NCBI GenBank assembly: GCA_010027105.1
Contig: RGVT01000087.1
Location: 1-9,089, forward strand
Length of the DNA: 9,089 nucleotides
DNA from: Planctomycetia bacterium
Lineage (GTDB): Bacteria > Planctomycetota > Planctomycetia > Pirellulales > UBA1268
Direction of reading: 5' to 3'
The position numbers and the translations under genes were made by a program. The notes below the pieces were generated by a model. It was not told the origin of the DNA. It saw only the letters and a list, made by a program, of their open reading frames with translations, and searched no databases. Numbering within the stretch: the stretch's first letter is position 1; each line of letters opens with the position of its first letter. Positions 6,606 to 9,089 of this stretch are shown here, one piece after another.

Positions 6606-7718
6606 ATGGCTGCGATGCGGGCGGTGGCGATCGGCCGGACGGGCCGCGGCGACTGGGGGCACGCCATCGACGAACTGGTCGCACACACGCCGGGCGTCGA
6701 GCTCGTCGCGGTCGCCGACGAATCGGAGGAGGGGCTCGCTAAGGCGGTCGCCCGCCACTCGATCGACGCGTCGCGTGGCTTTCGCGACTGGCGCAGGATG
6801 CTCGCCGACGTGCGGCCCGACCTGGTCGCCATCTGCATGCGGGCCGTCGACTGCCACGCCGAGATGGCGATCGCCGCGGTGGAGGCGGGGGCCAAGGGCG
6901 TGTTCCTGGAAAAGCCGTTCGTACGCACGCGGGCCGAGGCCGACGCGGTGATCGCGGCGTGCCGCAAGGCCGGGGCCAAACTCGGCCTCGCGTACGTCAA
7001 CCGTCACGCACCGGGCTACGCGGCGGTGCGGGATCTCGTCGAAGACGGCCGGATCGGGAAGGTGCTCGAGCTGCGGGCCCGCGGCAAGGAGGATCACCGC
7101 GGCGGCGGCGAAGACCTCGTCGTGCTCGGCTGCCACGTCCTCGACCTGATGGTCGACCTCGGCGGGGCGCCCGCCTGGTGCCAGGCGAGCGTCACGCTCG
7201 GCGGGCGGCCGATCACCGCGGCCGACGCGGTCGACGGCCCCGAGGGGATCGGCCGGATCGCGGGCGACTCGATCGCCGCGATGTTCGGCCTGGCCGACGG
7301 CCCGATCGGCTTCTTCGCGAGCACGCGCGACGCCGGGCAGAAGCAGCCCGCCTTCGGCCTCACGATCGCAGGCACGAAGGGCGCGATCCACATCCGGCCC
7401 GACAACGTCCCGCAGGCGTGGCTCCGCGAGGCGCCGCTGTGGCGGACCGAGAAGGACTATCCGTGGAGGCCGATCGGGCCGGACGGGCTCGACTCCCCGC
7501 CGCCGGCGAGCGACGTCGACCGGGCCGCCGAGCGGGCCGCCTGGGGCCGGCTGGCGGTGGCCGATCTCGTCGACGCGATCGTCGAGGATCGCGAGCCCGA
7601 GACCGGCATGCACGCCGGCCGCACGACGGTGGAGATGGTGGCGGCCGTCTACGCCAGCGCCCTCGCGGGCAGCCGTGTGGCCTGGCCGCTGGAATCGTCG
7701 CTGCCGACGCTGGGGTGA
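6606..7718 (+). CDS. Gfo/Idh/MocA family oxidoreductase, divergent GRTGRG-loop type
   Basis: 370 residues. The Rossmann strand is followed by an extended glycine loop, IGRTGRGDWGHAID (residues 9-22), in place of the usual short GxGxxG. VELVAVADES then ends the second strand. The family signature EKP is at 102-104 (Lys103) and a HVLDLMVDLGG helix (His177, Asp180) stands where the catalytic His/Asp of the family sits, so a dehydrogenase or related NAD(P)-dependent role is likely. The C-terminal half has GLTIAGTKGAIHIRPDN, the usual beta-sheet return of the family, and ends GMHAGRTTVEMVAAVYASAL. The ATG at 6606 was chosen because GGGAG (6593-6597) lies 8 nt upstream; an ATG at 6615 is also in frame. 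The substrate is unknown. It is a single gene, divergent from the CDF transporter and 64 nt from dnaE. From memory, similar G.TGRG..GH loops occur in other planctomycete Gfo/Idh/MocA proteins. Confidence 0.9.
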   Translation: MAAMRAVAIGRTGRGDWGHAIDELVAHTPGVELVAVADESEEGLAKAVARHSIDASRGFRDWRRMLADVRPDLVAICMRAVDCHAEMAIAAVEAGAKGVFLEKPFVRTRAEADAVIAACRKAGAKLGLAYVNRHAPGYAAVRDLVEDGRIGKVLELRARGKEDHRGGGEDLVVLGCHVLDLMVDLGGAPAWCQASVTLGGRPITAADAVDGPEGIGRIAGDSIAAMFGLADGPIGFFASTRDAGQKQPAFGLTIAGTKGAIHIRPDNVPQAWLREAPLWRTEKDYPWRPIGPDGLDSPPPASDVDRAAERAAWGRLAVADLVDAIVEDREPETGMHAGRTTVEMVAAVYASALAGSRVAWPLESSLPTLG

Positions 7719-7737
7719 CCGCGACACGTCCCGGCTT

Positions 7738-7746
7738 CGGTACACT
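7738..7746 (+). promoter_or_regulatory. Candidate -10 element upstream of dnaE
   Basis: CGGTACACT places a -10-like TACACT (7741-7746; 4 of 6 matches to TATAAT) 36 nt before the dnaE ATG. The best upstream -35-like hexamer, GTGACC at 7715-7720, is 20 nt away, longer than the optimal spacing, so the call is tentative. Confidence 0.33.
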
Positions 7747-7782
7747 CGTGTGGCGCCGGTCGCCGGGATGCCGAGGTCACGG

Positions 7783-9089
7783 ATGAGCACACCGCGTTTC
7801 GCCCACCTCCACTGCCACAGCCACTACAGCCTGCTCGACGGCGCGAGCTCGATCGAGCGGCTCGTCGGCCGGACGGTGGAGCTGGGGATGAGCGCCCTGG
7901 CGATCACCGACCACGGCAACCTGCACGGGGCCCTCGAGTTCTACGACGAGGCCAGGAAGGCGGGCGTCAACCCGATCATCGGCTACGAGGCCTACATCGC
8001 GCCGGGGAGCCGGTTCCAGAAGGATGCCGGCAGCCAGAAGGATTCGAGCTACCACCTCACGCTCCTGGCCCGGGATCGCACCGGCTTCGCCAACCTCCTG
8101 CAGCTGGCCACGCGGGCCTACCTCGAGGGCTTCTACTTCAAGCCGCGGATCGACCGCGAGCTGCTCGCGGCCCACCACGAGGGGATCGTCTGCCTCTCGG
8201 GGTGCCTGTCGGGGGAGTTCAGCCGCGCGCTCATCGGGGCCTCGCGCGACGATCCCGGCTCGCTCGCCCAGGCCAGGGAGGTGGCCGGGTGGTTCCAGCG
8301 GCTCTTCGGCGACCGCTACTTCATCGAGATCCAGGACAACGGCCTCGCCGCCCAGGAGCAGGTGACCGGCGTGGCGTTGGAAATCTCCCGGGAACTCGGC
8401 ATCCCGCCGGTCGCCACGTGCGACTGCCACTACGTCAACCGCGAGGACGCGGTGGCGCAGGACATCCTCCTGTGCGTGAACACCGGCCGGTTCCGCAACG
8501 ACCCGTCGCGGATGCGGATGGATTCGGGCGAGTTTTATCTCAAGAGCCCCGAGGAAATGCACGCGGCGTTCCCGGGCCTCGACCGCGGCTTCGTGGCCCG
8601 GGCGGCGGCCCGCAGCCAGGAGATCGCCGACTCGATCGCCCTCGACCTCGACCTCGGCAGGCGGCACTTTCCGGGGTTCGACGTGCCGGCGGGCCACACG
8701 GCGTCGGAGGAACTGCGGCGGCTCTGCCTGGCCGGCCTGCGCGAGCGCTACGCCGGCGTGGCGAAACGGTGGGCGGCGGACCGCGCGCCCGCCGATCCGG
8801 CCGCCGCCGATCTCCATCCGCAGGTGCTCGAACGGCTCGATCGGGAGCTCGGCGTGATCGACACGCTGGGGTTCGCCAGCTACTTCCTCATCGTCTGGGA
8901 CTTCGTGCGGCATGCCCGCGAGCGGGGCATCCCGGCGGCGGCGCGGGGCTCGGGCGTGGGGGCCCTCGTGGCCTACGCGCTCCACCTCTCGCACGTCTGC
9001 CCGCTCGAGTACGACCTGCTCTTCGAGCGGTTCCTCGACGTGAATCGCCGCGAGGCCCCCGACATCGACATCGACTTCTGCAAGGAGCG
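7783..9089 (+). CDS. dnaE: DNA polymerase III alpha subunit, N-terminal part (partial, runs off window end)
   Basis: 435 complete codons plus two bases are visible; a full DnaE is usually about 1,100-1,200 residues. The ATG at 7783 is favoured by GAGG at 7773-7776; an in-frame ATG at 7768 lacks a ribosome site. Residues 1 to about 280 form the PHP domain: HLHCHSHYSLLDGA (His8, His10, Asp19), ITDHGN (His44), GYEAY (Glu69), SSYHLTLL (His91), CLSGCLSGE (Cys141) and CDCHYV (Asp214, His216). These correspond to the nine metal ligands known from Thermus-type DnaE, so metal binding and possibly proofreading nuclease activity look intact, unlike the degenerate E. coli PHP domain. The polymerase part begins with ARGSGVGALVAYAL (usually GRGS in other bacteria) and reaches PDIDIDF, where Asp427 and Asp429 match the first catalytic aspartates. 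It is the replicative polymerase, or a paralogue of it, acting at the replication fork. Confidence 0.96.
   Translation, partial: MSTPRFAHLHCHSHYSLLDGASSIERLVGRTVELGMSALAITDHGNLHGALEFYDEARKAGVNPIIGYEAYIAPGSRFQKDAGSQKDSSYHLTLLARDRTGFANLLQLATRAYLEGFYFKPRIDRELLAAHHEGIVCLSGCLSGEFSRALIGASRDDPGSLAQAREVAGWFQRLFGDRYFIEIQDNGLAAQEQVTGVALEISRELGIPPVATCDCHYVNREDAVAQDILLCVNTGRFRNDPSRMRMDSGEFYLKSPEEMHAAFPGLDRGFVARAAARSQEIADSIALDLDLGRRHFPGFDVPAGHTASEELRRLCLAGLRERYAGVAKRWAADRAPADPAAADLHPQVLERLDRELGVIDTLGFASYFLIVWDFVRHARERGIPAAARGSGVGALVAYALHLSHVCPLEYDLLFERFLDVNRREAPDIDIDFCKE

Noticed and set aside
5529..7790. A 753-codon open frame on the minus strand
   Set aside because: It runs out of frame through the CDF gene and antisense to the second oxidoreductase, both of which have clear family motifs; the translation is low-complexity Arg/Pro/Gly.
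7777..8994. A 405-codon open frame antisense to dnaE
   Set aside because: The plus strand encodes unmistakable DnaE; the antisense translation has no recognisable domain.
1..9089. Mobile elements, CRISPR arrays, tRNA/rRNA genes, defence systems
   Set aside because: No transposase, terminal inverted repeats, direct-repeat arrays, cloverleaf-like segments or defence-associated domains were seen on either strand.

Overview
The window is a very GC-rich, densely packed stretch of bacterial chromosome. The gene set and protein flavour best fit an uncultured Planctomycetota (Pirellulales-like) bacterium. The hints are two Gfo/Idh/MocA oxidoreductases of types common in that phylum, a TIM-barrel sugar isomerase, a small Pro/Cys-rich secreted protein, and a DnaE whose PHP metal site looks intact. 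The phylum assignment is inference from protein resemblance; there is no rRNA or other marker here.

Layout. (1) Positions 1-539, minus strand: the N-terminal part of a CinA-C-like protein that leaves the window. It resembles the N-terminus of a plant nucleotidylyltransferase-superfamily protein. (2) 721-1254, plus: a small secreted Pro/Cys-rich protein of unknown function carrying a C9 tract. (3) 1297-4636, plus: a tight three-gene operon of Gfo/Idh/MocA dehydrogenase, sugar phosphate isomerase/epimerase-type TIM barrel, and 12-helix MFS transporter. The first two genes overlap by 1 nt and the third follows after 14 nt. (4) 4735-5592, plus: a YpfJ-family membrane-anchored zinc metallopeptidase with its own good promoter candidate. 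(5) 5606-6562, minus: a cation diffusion facilitator with a His-rich N-terminus, convergent with ypfJ. (6) 6606-7718, plus: a second, divergent Gfo/Idh/MocA protein with an unusual glycine loop. (7) 7783 to the window end, plus: the 5' third or so of dnaE, up to the first catalytic aspartates.

How they fit together. The three-gene operon looks like an uptake-plus-oxidation/isomerisation module for a sugar, polyol or sugar acid: the transporter brings the substrate in, the NAD(P)-dependent dehydrogenase oxidises it, and the isomerase acts on the keto intermediate. The substrate cannot be read from sequence. The remaining genes are single housekeeping or accessory units. No mobile element, CRISPR array, tRNA, rRNA or defence system is visible. 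I found no convincing novel multi-gene system. The items most worth a second look are the truncated CinA-like/nucleotidylyltransferase-type protein, the C9-containing secreted protein, the GRTGRG-loop oxidoreductase, and the overlapping divergent promoter with an apparently near-leaderless transporter mRNA.
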